Source: an uncultured bacterium (GTDB taxonomy: Bacteria > Verrucomicrobiota > Kiritimatiellia > RFP12 > UBA1067). From it: a stretch of DNA of 45,126 nucleotides. Below are positions 1-9,225 of the stretch, piece after piece (the stretch's first letter is position 1; every line of letters starts with the position of its first letter). The DNA lies in contig CACZHC010000052.1 of assembly GCA_902780865.1 (NCBI GenBank), positions 1 to 45,126 of the forward strand. Reading direction: 5' to 3'. Under the pieces are notes generated by a model that did no database searches, had not been told where the DNA came from, and saw nothing but the letters and a program-made list of their open reading frames with translations. The translations under genes and the position numbers were made by a program.

Positions 1-1
1 C

Positions 2-337
2 GTCATGGCGAGCGGCAACGAGAACGTCATCCTCTGCGAGCGCGGCATCCGCACGTTCGAGACGGCGATGCGCAACACGCTCGACCTCGCCGTGGTGCCT
101 TACCTCCGCGGGCGCACGCATCTGCCGATCGTCGTCGACCCGTCGCACGCGACGGGGCACGCGTATCTCGTCGAGCCTGTTTCCGTCGCGGCGGCCGCGA
201 TCGGCGCGGACGGGCTAATAATCGAGGTGCACAACGATCCGCCGCACGCGAGGTGCGACGGCGCGCAGAGCCAGACCCCCGAGATGTTCGACGCGACAAT
301 GAAGAAGATTCGCGCCATCCGCGAGGCCTTTGCGTAG
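2..337 (+). CDS. aroF: 3-deoxy-7-phosphoheptulonate (DAHP) synthase, C-terminal part (5' end outside window)
   Basis: This is the end of the first enzyme of the shikimate pathway, which condenses phosphoenolpyruvate and erythrose-4-phosphate in the cytoplasm. About 111 residues are visible. They carry family hallmarks: the [11 protein letters not shown] stretch, the VDPSHATG motif that contributes phosphate and metal contacts, a [10 protein letters not shown] strand and a DGAQSQTPE loop close to the C-terminus. The pattern fits the AroF/KDSA-like type found in Bacillus and Thermotoga rather than the E. coli AroG type. The frame is open to the left edge, so the internal ATG at 5 is not the real start. 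The next gene has its own promoter after a gap of about 110 bases. Confidence 0.93.
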   Translation, partial: VMASGNENVILCERGIRTFETAMRNTLDLAVVPYLRGRTHLPIVVDPSHATGHAYLVEPVSVAAAAIGADGLIIEVHNDPPHARCDGAQSQTPEMFDATMKKIRAIREAFA

Positions 338-414
338 GCGTTCGGAAGGCCTTCTCCAGCGAACATACTGTCTATTGCCTGACGGACTTGTTTCGTTTTG
401 GCGTGGTTTGCCCA

Positions 415-443
415 TTGTCCGATAGAAGGAATTGTGGTATAAT
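415..443 (+). promoter_or_regulatory. Promoter of the FHA gene, predicted leaderless start
   Basis: A TTGTCC -35-like box at 415-420 is followed after 17 bases by a perfect TATAAT at 438-443, preceded by TGG (extended -10). The ATG of the FHA gene is at 451, only seven bases after the -10. Transcription would start at or within a base or two of the ATG, and no Shine-Dalgarno sequence can fit. Confidence 0.75.
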
Positions 444-450
444 CACTACC

Positions 451-1425
451 ATGAAAATCAAGTTTATAGCCAACATCAAGGGCATATACCTTGGGTATTC
501 GTTTGAACCTTCCGAAATCGTTACTATTGGACGCGAAATCGGAAACACCATAGCTCCCATAAATGTGGACGGCTTTTCACGCCACCATGCGCGCATCTTC
601 TTCAAGGATGGCGCATGGTATATCGAGGACGTCGGCAGCACTAACGGCACCTACCGCAACCGCGTGAAAGTCGAAGCCCCGACAAAGATCGAGAAGGGCG
701 ATTCGATCAGGTGCGGGCTAATGGAACTTGCCTCGTTTGAATTCGAACCCTCTGCCGCGCCCGCTCCTGTCACCGCGGCCGAGCCGCCGAAGCCGATTGA
801 ACCACCAAAGCCGGTTGCGCCGATCAAACCCGTCGAACCTGCTAAGCCAACTGAGCCGATCAAGCCAGCCGAGCCGCCGAAGCCGGTCGAGCCCGTGAAG
901 CCCGTTGCGCCGCCGCCTCCACCACCGCCTCCTCCGCCGATTGCCCCGGCAAAGCCAAAGCCCACCGAGCCCATGAAGCCCGTGGCCCCGATTGAACCTG
1001 TTGCCTCTCTTGAGCCTGTCGCCGAGCTTGAGCCAGTTGCAGAACTTGAGCCGATTACTCCTCTTGAACCAGTAACGCCTCTCGAACCTATCACGCCCCT
1101 CGAGCCAATTACTCCTCTTGAACCAGTCGAGGAGCTCAAGCCGGTTTCTCCTGTAAAGACGGAGAAGGTGCCTACGCCGGCTGCGCCTACATCTTCGCTT
1201 CGCAGACCTACGATACCTGGGCTCAAGCCGGGTCTCAAGCCTGGGCTAAAACTGCCGCAGAAGGGCGGCGCGTTGCCCACTGGCCTCAAGCTCCCGCCCA
1301 AAGGCGGTGCGTTGCCTACCGGTCTAAAGCTTCCGCCCAAAGGCGGTGCGCTCCCCACCGGACTCAAGTTGCCGCCAAAACCAGGCCTTAAGCCCGGCCT
1401 CAAAGTTCCCGGCAAAGGCGCTTGA
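451..1425 (+). CDS. FHA-domain protein with long proline-rich repeat tail
   Basis: A 324-residue protein with no signal peptide. Residues about 1-100 form a forkhead-associated domain, which binds phosphothreonine: GR at 28-29, SRHHA at 43-47 and GSTNGTYRN at 62-70 are the expected recognition-loop residues. The rest is low complexity: a stretch of Pro/Glu/Lys repeats with a run of ten prolines, eight six-residue LEPxxP-like units, and a tail with three exact-length 13-residue units (KGGALPTGLKLPP) flanked by GLKPGLK copies. The ATG at 451 is chosen because it begins the FHA fold and sits just after the promoter; an open frame extends upstream but has no homology. A partner kinase could be the Ser/Thr kinase at 26187, but that link is only inference. 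The function of the tail is unknown; it may be an extended linker or scaffold. Confidence 0.85.
   Translation: MKIKFIANIKGIYLGYSFEPSEIVTIGREIGNTIAPINVDGFSRHHARIFFKDGAWYIEDVGSTNGTYRNRVKVEAPTKIEKGDSIRCGLMELASFEFEPSAAPAPVTAAEPPKPIEPPKPVAPIKPVEPAKPTEPIKPAEPPKPVEPVKPVAPPPPPPPPPPIAPAKPKPTEPMKPVAPIEPVASLEPVAELEPVAELEPITPLEPVTPLEPITPLEPITPLEPVEELKPVSPVKTEKVPTPAAPTSSLRRPTIPGLKPGLKPGLKLPQKGGALPTGLKLPPKGGALPTGLKLPPKGGALPTGLKLPPKPGLKPGLKVPGKGA
1009..1152 (+). repeat. Eight tandem 18-bp units in the FHA gene
   Basis: Eight in-frame 18-base units encode LEPVAE, LEPVAE, LEPITP, LEPVTP, LEPITP, LEPITP, LEPVEE and LKPVSP. Synonymous differences among units show the copies are maintained as protein, not recent slippage alone. 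Confidence 0.85.
1261..1377 (+). repeat. Three tandem 39-bp units in the FHA gene
   Basis: Three contiguous 39-base units (1261-1299, 1300-1338, 1339-1377) each encode KGGALPTGLKLPP. The DNA copies differ at several third positions while the protein is identical, so the repeat is under protein-level constraint. Confidence 0.9.
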
Positions 1426-1456
1426 TTTTCGTAGTACATTTTCAAGGAGAAAGAAC

Positions 1457-4400
1457 ATGAATTGCAGATTATTCGGTCTGTCGGCAATCGCCGCCATGGC
1501 TTCGTTTGTCACTTACGCCGATCTTGTCTCTCGCGACATCGGCGATCCCGAGATGAACGCATGGGAAGCAGGCACATGGGTTACTTGCGGCGGCGACGTG
1601 ATCACGCTCGACGAGCGGCCGTCCGACGCGCCGACGAAGGCGAAGTCGGTGCGCTTCGAGACGCGCTACGGCGACCATGTTTTCGGCGGCTGGAACGCAT
1701 CGCTCAAGAAGAACATCCTTCCTGGAAAGCCAGTCAAGTTCACCGGCTGGGCGCGTCTCGGCAACGACGACTCGTGGGGAATGGAGTTCGCGTTTGTCGA
1801 CGCGCACACGAACAACTTCTCGATATCCATGCATCCAGTGGGCGACCCGAAGGGGAAGTTCCAGCTGACGCGCAACTGGCAGAAGTTCGAGATGACTTTC
1901 CCGGAAACCGTCGGCAAGAACAAGGAGCCGATAGCGCTTCCCGTCAAGTTCGACTGCGTCAAGCAGAACAACTGGGGCGACCGCAACTCGCCGCCTAAGA
2001 CGCGCCAGTTCGACTTGTACGACTTCCGCCTCTGGACCGACATGGCAGGCGTCACCGACAGGCCCTACGAGCTTTCCGTAAGGTATCCCGTCGTGGGCAA
2101 CACGTTCTATGACGCCGAAGGAGAACCTGCGGTCATCATTTCCGCCGGAAGCTGGATCGGCGAGGAGAATACGCTTACCTTCAAGGCAAATGTCGTTTCC
2201 GCCACAGGCGAGGAGAGAAAGTTCGAAATCCCGCCGCTGAAGGTCCTCGACGGCGCGAGCCAGATTGTGAAGCTGCCGTTCGACGAACCGGGCGCGTACA
2301 AGGTCGAGATAGCGGTCGACGGCTTTCCGAAGCCTTTTGTCGAGAAGTCCCGCTACGTCGTCTGTCTCCATCCGCGGGATCTGACCGACGAGGAGAAGGA
2401 GGCGTCGCCATACGGAATCAATGTCCATGGCGGCGGATATGTCGGCTATGAGAAGTTCGCCCGCCTCGGCTTCACCTGGGTGCGCGACTATGCTTACAAC
2501 TTCCACTGGATGCGCCGCGCGCGCGGCGACGGCAAATACGCCGGCTGGCCGTGGTACCCCAAGATCGTCAAGGCCGCGGAGGATGTCGGCATCAAGACGC
2601 TTCCGTGCCTGATGGGGGCAGTCGAGATCAAGCGGGACGCGACAGGCGACAACGATCCAAGCTATACGCCGAACAAGGAATGGCGCCGCCAGATGGCGCT
2701 CGCCGTCTCGACCTTCGACACGCTGACTGCGTTCGAGCTCGACAACGAGGTGGACGGTCTCATGTTCAAGACGCTCGACGGCTACGGGCGCTACTGCCAG
2801 GCGTTCGGCGACATCGTCAAGGCCGCTCGTCCCGATGCGCGCGCCGTGGCGCCTGGCCTTGCCGGCATCTACGTCGAGCAGTCGCAGAAGCTCGTTGAGA
2901 AGGGGTATTTCCGCAACATCGACGTCGTGAACGGACACCGCTACTGCGGCAAGGACGGTCCTGAATACTCCAAGGCGAACCTCAACACCGGCATGAGCGA
3001 GGCGAAGCCCGCGTACTTGCGCGACGTGTGGCGCCACTGGAAGAAGGCCGCGACGTGCGACGGCAAGTTCCGCGAGCTCTGGGTCACCGAATGGGGCTGG
3101 GACACTCTCGCGGGCCAGCCCGTCAGCGAGTGGGAGCAGGCCGCGTACCTCCAGCGCAAGTGGGTGCTCGCGATGGGCAACGGCGTCGAGAAGATGTTCT
3201 GGTACTGGTACTACGACGACGATACCGACACGCCCAACTACTTCTTCGCCGGCTGCGGCATCTTCGACCGCAGGCGCAACCCGAAGCCGTCTGCCGCGTC
3301 CTTCGCCGCGATGAGGACGTTCATCCCGGGTAAATACGAGTACATCGGCACGGCCAACCTCGGGCCCAACCACATGGTTCAGCTCGTCCGCGCCGAGGGC
3401 AAGGTCGTCGCGCTTGCGTACAAGGTGAGAAAGGACGGCCCGGATCTCGAGATCAAGGACGAGAAGGCCAAGCTCATCACCGACATGTTCGGCCGCACTC
3501 TCAAGCCGACTGGCACCTTCGGCAAGCGCAAGCTCGACATCGCGCCGACATGGTACGTTGGTCTCGACGAGGACAGCGACTGGCTCAAGCAGTGCCCGCT
3601 CGACATCGAGAGCGACTTCTACGTCCGCAACGTCGGCGGCGAGCCGGTTCGCGTTGAGGTCGCGCAGCCTGACAAGTTCGAGTACTCCGTCGAGCCGCCG
3701 AAGGGATGGACGGTCGAGAAGAAGCCCTACGGCTTCGACGTCATGGGCCCAGCGGGGCTCAAGCGCGGCAACACATCTTTCACCGTCACCGGCAAGAACG
3801 GCAAGGTCTCGAAGACGATGGCGATCGAGGTCGATATCGTTCCGCAGGCCTACGCCAAGTCCAAGGCGGCGAATTTCGACGGCGAGTTCACCATGGACGT
3901 CACGAACCAGTCCGCCGAGGACCAGAACTTCGCAGTCAAGGCGGAGCTCCCGGATGGCTGGGCGATCGATCCTGCCGTCACGCAGACCGGCAAGCTCAAA
4001 CCAGAGGAGACCAAGACTCTCTCGTTCAAGCTTGTGAAGTCCGCACCGGTCGACCCGGCTGCAAAGGGCGCCGCGAATCCGAAGCTCTCCATCGTCAACG
4101 CGAAGGGCATGCAGGTCGACTACGCGCCTGTCATCCCGCGCACCTGGACGATGCGTAGCGTCGACCTCAAGAAGATCAAGTTTGACGGCGATCTTTCCGA
4201 CTGGGACGACCGCAACCTCGTCAACAGCTTCATGATCGGTCCGAACGGCGACAAGGACCCGACGAAGGTTTATCTCGCGTACTGCCCTGAGGGACTCGTT
4301 GCGGCGCTCGACGTCGACGACTCGCGCTGCTTCACGGCCGACCCCGGCAGCTTCTGGCGCGCTGCCGACTGCCTCGAAATCATGATCACGACTCCCGACG

Positions 4401-4825
4401 GCGTCAAGTTCAAGGCAGACGAGCCGTGGTCGCTCTTCGACCACCAGATGTGGTTCTGCCCGATGCTGAAGGACAAGAACGTGTTCTGCGGCTACTGGAG
4501 CAACTGCGCGGGACAGAAGGTCTACAAGAAGTCCGGCGAGGATGTAAACGCCAAGTGGACTGGAAACGCATCAAAGAGCGTGCCTGATGGTTCACGCTCC
4601 GGCCTCGTAAAGACGCCGCGCGGCTATCGCGCCGAGATGTTCATTCCTGCCGAGCAGCTCAAGGGCTGGGACAAGATGAAGCCCGGCGCCACGATAGGTC
4701 TTTCGTTCACGCTCGTCGTCGAGGATCTCAAGAACTCGCAGCATGAGCTCTACTGGCCTAACTCCAAGCGCGACAACCTCATGAAGAAGCCGTGGACTTG
4801 GGCAAAGGTCAAGCTCGAGAAGTAA
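1457..4825 (+). CDS. Large secreted clan GH-A-like glycoside hydrolase with C-terminal CBM9/DOMON-like domain
   Basis: A 1122-residue exported protein. The N-terminus has a signal peptide (hydrophobic run, likely cleavage after TYA near residue 21). A jelly-roll-like N-terminal region is followed by a TIM-barrel section with two candidate catalytic glutamates in clan GH-A positions: Glu431 in FELDNEVDG (acid/base) and Glu545 in VTEWGWDT (nucleophile). This resembles GH39- or GH5-type barrels; I cannot assign the family. Then comes an alpha-galactosidase-associated NEW3-like beta domain (around residues 790-880) and a C-terminal domain (FDGDLSDW..., about 910-1120) like the CBM9/DOMON-like carbohydrate-binding fold. 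The ATG at 1457 is picked because it has AAGGAG at 1444-1449 and directly precedes the signal peptide. Six bases separate it from the downstream fucosidase, so the two are co-transcribed and probably act on the same glycan. The exact substrate cannot be read from sequence. Confidence 0.78.
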   Translation: MNCRLFGLSAIAAMASFVTYADLVSRDIGDPEMNAWEAGTWVTCGGDVITLDERPSDAPTKAKSVRFETRYGDHVFGGWNASLKKNILPGKPVKFTGWARLGNDDSWGMEFAFVDAHTNNFSISMHPVGDPKGKFQLTRNWQKFEMTFPETVGKNKEPIALPVKFDCVKQNNWGDRNSPPKTRQFDLYDFRLWTDMAGVTDRPYELSVRYPVVGNTFYDAEGEPAVIISAGSWIGEENTLTFKANVVSATGEERKFEIPPLKVLDGASQIVKLPFDEPGAYKVEIAVDGFPKPFVEKSRYVVCLHPRDLTDEEKEASPYGINVHGGGYVGYEKFARLGFTWVRDYAYNFHWMRRARGDGKYAGWPWYPKIVKAAEDVGIKTLPCLMGAVEIKRDATGDNDPSYTPNKEWRRQMALAVSTFDTLTAFELDNEVDGLMFKTLDGYGRYCQAFGDIVKAARPDARAVAPGLAGIYVEQSQKLVEKGYFRNIDVVNGHRYCGKDGPEYSKANLNTGMSEAKPAYLRDVWRHWKKAATCDGKFRELWVTEWGWDTLAGQPVSEWEQAAYLQRKWVLAMGNGVEKMFWYWYYDDDTDTPNYFFAGCGIFDRRRNPKPSAASFAAMRTFIPGKYEYIGTANLGPNHMVQLVRAEGKVVALAYKVRKDGPDLEIKDEKAKLITDMFGRTLKPTGTFGKRKLDIAPTWYVGLDEDSDWLKQCPLDIESDFYVRNVGGEPVRVEVAQPDKFEYSVEPPKGWTVEKKPYGFDVMGPAGLKRGNTSFTVTGKNGKVSKTMAIEVDIVPQAYAKSKAANFDGEFTMDVTNQSAEDQNFAVKAELPDGWAIDPAVTQTGKLKPEETKTLSFKLVKSAPVDPAAKGAANPKLSIVNAKGMQVDYAPVIPRTWTMRSVDLKKIKFDGDLSDWDDRNLVNSFMIGPNGDKDPTKVYLAYCPEGLVAALDVDDSRCFTADPGSFWRAADCLEIMITTPDGVKFKADEPWSLFDHQMWFCPMLKDKNVFCGYWSNCAGQKVYKKSGEDVNAKWTGNASKSVPDGSRSGLVKTPRGYRAEMFIPAEQLKGWDKMKPGATIGLSFTLVVEDLKNSQHELYWPNSKRDNLMKKPWTWAKVKLEK

Positions 4826-4831
4826 AAAGAC

Positions 4832-6787
4832 ATGCGCAAGGCACTTCTTGTTTTTTCGGTCGCCGCCGTGGCAGAGCTCGCCTTGGCCGGCGTTGTTCTC
4901 GAAAAACCATCGTCGGTTTCCCGGACGGATGACGGATGGCGTATCGTCTATGCGCTCGGCGAGCCGGTGAAAGCCGATTTCTTCGCACTGGAGAACAATC
5001 CTGCCGGGGCGTGGAAACTTACGGTTGACTCGTGGGAGTTCGCGCGCGGGGAGGGTCTGTGCAAGAATCTTGTCACGAATCTGCCGAAGGCCGTGTTCGC
5101 TTCGCGCTTCCAGTTTGAAGTCAAAGGCGACGCCGACCCGAAGATGGGCGGTCTTGCGCTCGAGCTCCGGCCGCGCGCAGAAACGGAAATACGCAAGGCG
5201 ATGAATGGCCGACTGCCGCAGCGCCTCGAGAAAAAGTCCGATCGCATCTTTGCAGATTTCGGCGGCGAGACGGCTGTGCGCGGCGTTTTTGTGCCGGCCG
5301 GCAAGACTGCCGAAGTCTACGGGTCGTGGTCGCCTTCGCTTGCCGACGGCGGCCTTGGCTCGCCGATTCTCGCCTCGCGTTCGGAGAAGGATGGACGCCT
5401 CTACATCGAGTTCCACGACGTCCAGAGGTTCTGCTACTTCGCCGTGACGGGCGTTGACGCGCCGAAAGACATTGAGTTCGACATCGTGCCCTACGACTAC
5501 GCGAAGCACCTGACGAACGAGACGTGGGAGCAGAAGCTCGCGCGCATGAAGTGGTGGACGGATGCGCGATTCGGCATGTTCATCCACTTCGGGCTCTACG
5601 CCGTTCCCGCGCGACACGAGTGGGTGAAGTCGAACGAGCGCATTGGCGACGAGCAGTACCGCGAGTACTTCGAGACGTTCAATCCGTCTCGCTTCGACGC
5701 CAAGGCGTGGGCAAAGGCCGCGAAGAACGCGGGCATGAAGTACGCTGTCCTCACCTCGCGCCACCACGAGGGCTTCTCGCTCTTCGACACGAAGTTCTCC
5801 GACTACAAGATCACAAATACGCCGTTCGGCCGCGACCTCGTCAAGGAGTTTGTCGACGCTTTCCGCGCCGAGGGGCTGAAGGTCGGATTCTACTACTCCC
5901 TGCTCGACTGGCATCATCCCGACTACACGATCGACAAGATGCATCCGCGTCGCAAGAACCCCGAAAAGTTCGGCGCAGGCGGGGAGAACTTCGACTACGC
6001 GAAGGAGAACGAGGGCCGCGACATGGCGAAGTACCGCCAGTTCATGAAGAACCAAGTGACGGAGCTTCTTACGAACTACGGCAAGATCGACATAATCTGG
6101 TTTGACTTCTCCTTCCCCGGGAAGAACGGCAAGGACCGCCACGACTGGGATTCCGAAGGTCTCGTTCGCCTTGCGAAGAAGCTTCAGCCAGAGATCATCA
6201 TCGACAACCGCCTCGACCTCACGGATTGGGAGGACGGCTGGGATTTCGCGACGCCCGAGCAGAGCAGGCCGGCAGGATGCGTTGAGGTGAACGGCAGGAA
6301 AGTCCCATGGGAGACGTGCCAGACGTTCTCCGGCAGCTGGGGCTATGCGCGCGACGAGTCGAGCTGGAAGAGCGCCTACCAGTGCATCGAGCAGCTGATC
6401 GACGCCGTTTCCAAGGGCGGCAACGTCATCATGAACGTCGGGCCGATGGCGACGGGCGAGTTCGACTACCGCGCTCTCGAGCGTCTTGCGGACTACGGCA
6501 AGTGGCTTAGGGTCAACGGAGAGTCAATCTACGGTTGTGGTCCCGCGCCCGAGGAGTTCACGCCGCTTCCAGGGACGACGCTGACCTACAACCCCAAGAC
6601 GAACCGCCTTTACATGCACATGCTCTCCTGGCGGTTTGGCACGTTCCAGGTCCCGTTCGGCGAGCGCGTGAAGTGCTGTCGGCTGCTGAACGACGGAAGT
6701 GAACTCAGGTTCCGCTGGAACACTCTTCATCTTCCCGTCGAGAAGCCGCCGGTGGAGATACCGGTTGTGGAATTCATCTTAAAATAG
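4832..6787 (+). CDS. Secreted GH29 alpha-L-fucosidase with extra N-terminal domain
   Basis: A 651-residue enzyme predicted to release terminal alpha-L-fucose. A signal peptide ends near residue 19 (ALA). About 210 residues of beta-rich N-terminal domain precede the GH29 barrel, which starts at KWWTDARFGMFIHFG; most GH29 enzymes begin their barrel close to the mature N-terminus, so this addition is notable. Family motifs follow: LTSRHHEGFSLF, FYYSLLDWHHPDY and IIWFDFSF, where Asp425 is the expected nucleophile. The late GGNVIMNVGPMATGEF segment is typical of the family. It is the second of three closely spaced genes for secreted proteins. Two other GH29 barrels lie at 30179 and 31369. Confidence 0.92.
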   Translation: MRKALLVFSVAAVAELALAGVVLEKPSSVSRTDDGWRIVYALGEPVKADFFALENNPAGAWKLTVDSWEFARGEGLCKNLVTNLPKAVFASRFQFEVKGDADPKMGGLALELRPRAETEIRKAMNGRLPQRLEKKSDRIFADFGGETAVRGVFVPAGKTAEVYGSWSPSLADGGLGSPILASRSEKDGRLYIEFHDVQRFCYFAVTGVDAPKDIEFDIVPYDYAKHLTNETWEQKLARMKWWTDARFGMFIHFGLYAVPARHEWVKSNERIGDEQYREYFETFNPSRFDAKAWAKAAKNAGMKYAVLTSRHHEGFSLFDTKFSDYKITNTPFGRDLVKEFVDAFRAEGLKVGFYYSLLDWHHPDYTIDKMHPRRKNPEKFGAGGENFDYAKENEGRDMAKYRQFMKNQVTELLTNYGKIDIIWFDFSFPGKNGKDRHDWDSEGLVRLAKKLQPEIIIDNRLDLTDWEDGWDFATPEQSRPAGCVEVNGRKVPWETCQTFSGSWGYARDESSWKSAYQCIEQLIDAVSKGGNVIMNVGPMATGEFDYRALERLADYGKWLRVNGESIYGCGPAPEEFTPLPGTTLTYNPKTNRLYMHMLSWRFGTFQVPFGERVKCCRLLNDGSELRFRWNTLHLPVEKPPVEIPVVEFILK

Positions 6788-6803
6788 ACAAGGAGGAAAT
6801 AAA

Positions 6804-9161
6804 ATGGACATGGTAACACTGCTGCTTGCGGCTACAATCGCATTGCCGCCATTTGGAGACGTAAAGGTAGTCGACGAAATCGACTGCACCAAGGCGGATC
6901 ACCGCTTCGCGGACTGGCCGAAGGGCTCAAGCCGCGTGGAGAATGTCCTCGGCAAACCCTGCCGTGTTCTCGACGTGCAGTCAGAAACGGCGTCCTACCT
7001 AGACTGGCGCCTTGGCGAGGGCAAGGGGCTCAAGCCAAACGCCGCATACGTCGTCGTGATCGAGTATCCCGACGACAAGCCGCGCGCGTTCCATGTCCGC
7101 AACTACGGCAACAACTCGCGTCGTTCGTTCTACACCGGGCGTTCCAACGGCGACGCCTTTGAGGGGCCTATCGTCCACCACAAGCCAGAGTCGCTGAACA
7201 TTCCGCAGTCCGGCAAGTACGAGAAGTGGACGTCGCTCACCTTCCTCGGCGAAAAGGCCGCGAACCGCCGCGATCTCGGGAAGGACATGGCCGCGAAGAC
7301 CGGCGAGAAGCCGCAGCTCGACATTGCGACCGACGGCTTCGAAGTCGCGATCTCACAGTATAAGCGTCAGTGGCATCCCTGCTCCGAGGGAATTGCCGTC
7401 TCGCGCATCCAGCTCTGCGAGATTCTCGACGAGAAGGCGGCGTGGGTTTCGCTTAACCTGCCGCCAGCGCCGCTGCCGCGTCGCCACATTTTCTGGCGCG
7501 AGGAGATGAGCGACGGGGTCATGGCCAAGGACAGCCTCTGCCCTGGCAACGGCGGTCTCGACTGGATCGAGCAGAAGTTCCGCGCGATGAAGATTTTCGG
7601 TCAGAACACCTACTGCAAGGACCTCCTCGAGTTCGGCCACAACCAGCACTGGGACTGCCACTGGAAGCACGGCAAGCCGGGCGGAAAATCGTTCAAGTGG
7701 ATGTGGGCGTGCGACGCCTACTATGCCGATCTCTGGACGAAGATCGTCTCGCTTGCCGTGGAGAAGTATGGATTTGACCTCCTTCCCTACTACGAGTACG
7801 GCGGGGCGGCCGGTGATCCCAAGGAGGCGCTCGGCCCCCAGAAGCGCGCCGAACCGCTCGACATCGACAACAAGCCCGACCGCAAGGCGCGGGGCGCGAA
7901 CTATACGCACATCTGGTGGTCCGAGGGCAAGCTTCGCGTCGACATCACCGACCCTGACACTCTTGAAGAGCTCAAGTACATACTCGAGGGCACGATACTC
8001 CGCTACAAGGACCTGGTCGACAAGGGCGCTTTCGTCGGCGCGTTGATGCGCCCGCGTCCAGGCCACTGGGCAATCAGCTTCTCCGACAAGACGCGTGCAA
8101 GGTTCGCCAAGGAGGAGAACGGCGGCCAGGCCGTCTCACGCCAGGACCTCAAGAAGAACCGCGCACTCTACGACAAGTACATCGCCTGGTACGGCAAGAA
8201 GCGCGCGCAGTTCATGGACGAAATCCGCAAGTATCTCGAGGAGAACGGCGTCAAGAACGCGATCTCCATCCTCGAGAACGACGATTCCGAGACCGGCTAT
8301 CCCCTTGCCGACGGCGGCAGCATGACGACCGACGATCTCGCCTACTGGAAGGAGAAGCTTCCCGGCAAGAAGATTGTCGACGTCAACGATCCGAGCGTCG
8401 TCGGGCAGCATCGCTACCTCAAGGCGCTTAAGACCCCGGCCGGCACATGGGGTCCGTGGGAATGGCAGCATGCCTCGCCAGCCTGCGACCCAGAGCACTA
8501 CCACGACCTCAAGAACGTCTGGATAGCGCTGCCGTTCCATGCTTTCTTCACCGTGACCGATCCCGAGTGCCTCTCCGCGTTTGCAAACGGCAACGGCACG
8601 GCGACGCTTATCCGCCACTACGACCTCAACGAAGGCACCTTCGACAGCGAGCCGCTTCTCGACCCTAACGGCAATCCAGTCAAGAACGGGAAGGGCGAAG
8701 TCGAGAAGAGGCCAATCACCGGCTACGCGATGGCCGACTGGGAACACGCAGGACGCGCCTGCATGATCGCCGAGATCAACGCGATGGCGAACGGCGACCC
8801 CGTGAACCTCGGCTACCTGATGGGTTCCAACTACACTCGCGGCTTCCCCGGACCGGTCAGGGAATTCAACCAGAACTTCCTTGCGCTTCCTGCGCTTCCC
8901 TCGAAGGTTGTGAAGGGCGCATGCTCCGACCCCGAGGTGGTCCTGCGCGAGATCGACTGCTCGAAGCTTGGAGTCAAGGCGAAGTACTATGCGCTCGTCC
9001 ACACCGGCTGGAAGGAGAAGAGCGACATCAAGGTCACGATTCCCGGCGCAAAGAGCGAAGTCGAGTTCGTCGCATACGGCAAGACACGTACCGTGAAGAA
9101 TGGCGTTCTTGCGTTCAAGACGCTGAAGCCGCTCCAGCTCATTGCGATCAAGGCGAAGTAG
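6804..9161 (+). CDS. Large secreted protein of unknown function in glycan operon
   Basis: A 785-residue protein I do not recognise. AGGAGG at 6791-6796 lies seven bases before the ATG at 6804. A short hydrophobic N-terminus (LLLAATIALP) looks like a signal peptide. The first 200 residues are beta-rich and could be a carbohydrate-binding module. The middle is rich in aromatic and acidic residues (HIFWREEMSDG, GQNTYCKDLLEFGHNQHWDCHW, LLPYYEYGG, ISILENDDSETGYP, WEWQHASPACDPEHYHD), as in a TIM-barrel glycosidase, ending in a small beta domain. The gene starts 16 bases after the GH29 stop, so it is co-transcribed with two glycan-degrading enzymes. A role in binding or cleaving the same glycan is inference from that context. 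Confidence 0.7.
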   Translation: MDMVTLLLAATIALPPFGDVKVVDEIDCTKADHRFADWPKGSSRVENVLGKPCRVLDVQSETASYLDWRLGEGKGLKPNAAYVVVIEYPDDKPRAFHVRNYGNNSRRSFYTGRSNGDAFEGPIVHHKPESLNIPQSGKYEKWTSLTFLGEKAANRRDLGKDMAAKTGEKPQLDIATDGFEVAISQYKRQWHPCSEGIAVSRIQLCEILDEKAAWVSLNLPPAPLPRRHIFWREEMSDGVMAKDSLCPGNGGLDWIEQKFRAMKIFGQNTYCKDLLEFGHNQHWDCHWKHGKPGGKSFKWMWACDAYYADLWTKIVSLAVEKYGFDLLPYYEYGGAAGDPKEALGPQKRAEPLDIDNKPDRKARGANYTHIWWSEGKLRVDITDPDTLEELKYILEGTILRYKDLVDKGAFVGALMRPRPGHWAISFSDKTRARFAKEENGGQAVSRQDLKKNRALYDKYIAWYGKKRAQFMDEIRKYLEENGVKNAISILENDDSETGYPLADGGSMTTDDLAYWKEKLPGKKIVDVNDPSVVGQHRYLKALKTPAGTWGPWEWQHASPACDPEHYHDLKNVWIALPFHAFFTVTDPECLSAFANGNGTATLIRHYDLNEGTFDSEPLLDPNGNPVKNGKGEVEKRPITGYAMADWEHAGRACMIAEINAMANGDPVNLGYLMGSNYTRGFPGPVREFNQNFLALPALPSKVVKGACSDPEVVLREIDCSKLGVKAKYYALVHTGWKEKSDIKVTIPGAKSEVEFVAYGKTRTVKNGVLAFKTLKPLQLIAIKAK

Positions 9162-9194
9162 TGCCTGTCTGACGCCGCGCCGCCATGAAACTTT

Positions 9195-9203
9195 TGGTAT
9201 AAT
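9195..9203 (+). promoter_or_regulatory. Extended -10 promoter of nusB
   Basis: TGGTATAAT lies 22 bases upstream of the nusB ATG, with an AAAAGG Shine-Dalgarno-like sequence at 9211-9216. No good -35 box is visible, so the TGG extension probably compensates. Confidence 0.65.
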
Positions 9204-9225
9204 ATACATCAAAAGGTTCTTTGAC

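Noticed and set aside
760-1400. CRISPR-like tandem repeats
   Set aside because: The repeats are contiguous, in frame, of 18 and 39 bases with synonymous changes, and have no unique spacers; they are protein repeats of the FHA gene.
1469-4444. A 991-codon open frame on the minus strand
   Set aside because: It lies antisense to the GH-A-like gene, is rich in Arg/Val/Leu/Asp as expected from reverse reading of GC-rich codons, and shows no domain. Similar long antisense frames at 4592-6142, 16688-18307, 19962-21398, 23726-25324, 32521-34281 and 35962-37506 are rejected for the same reason.
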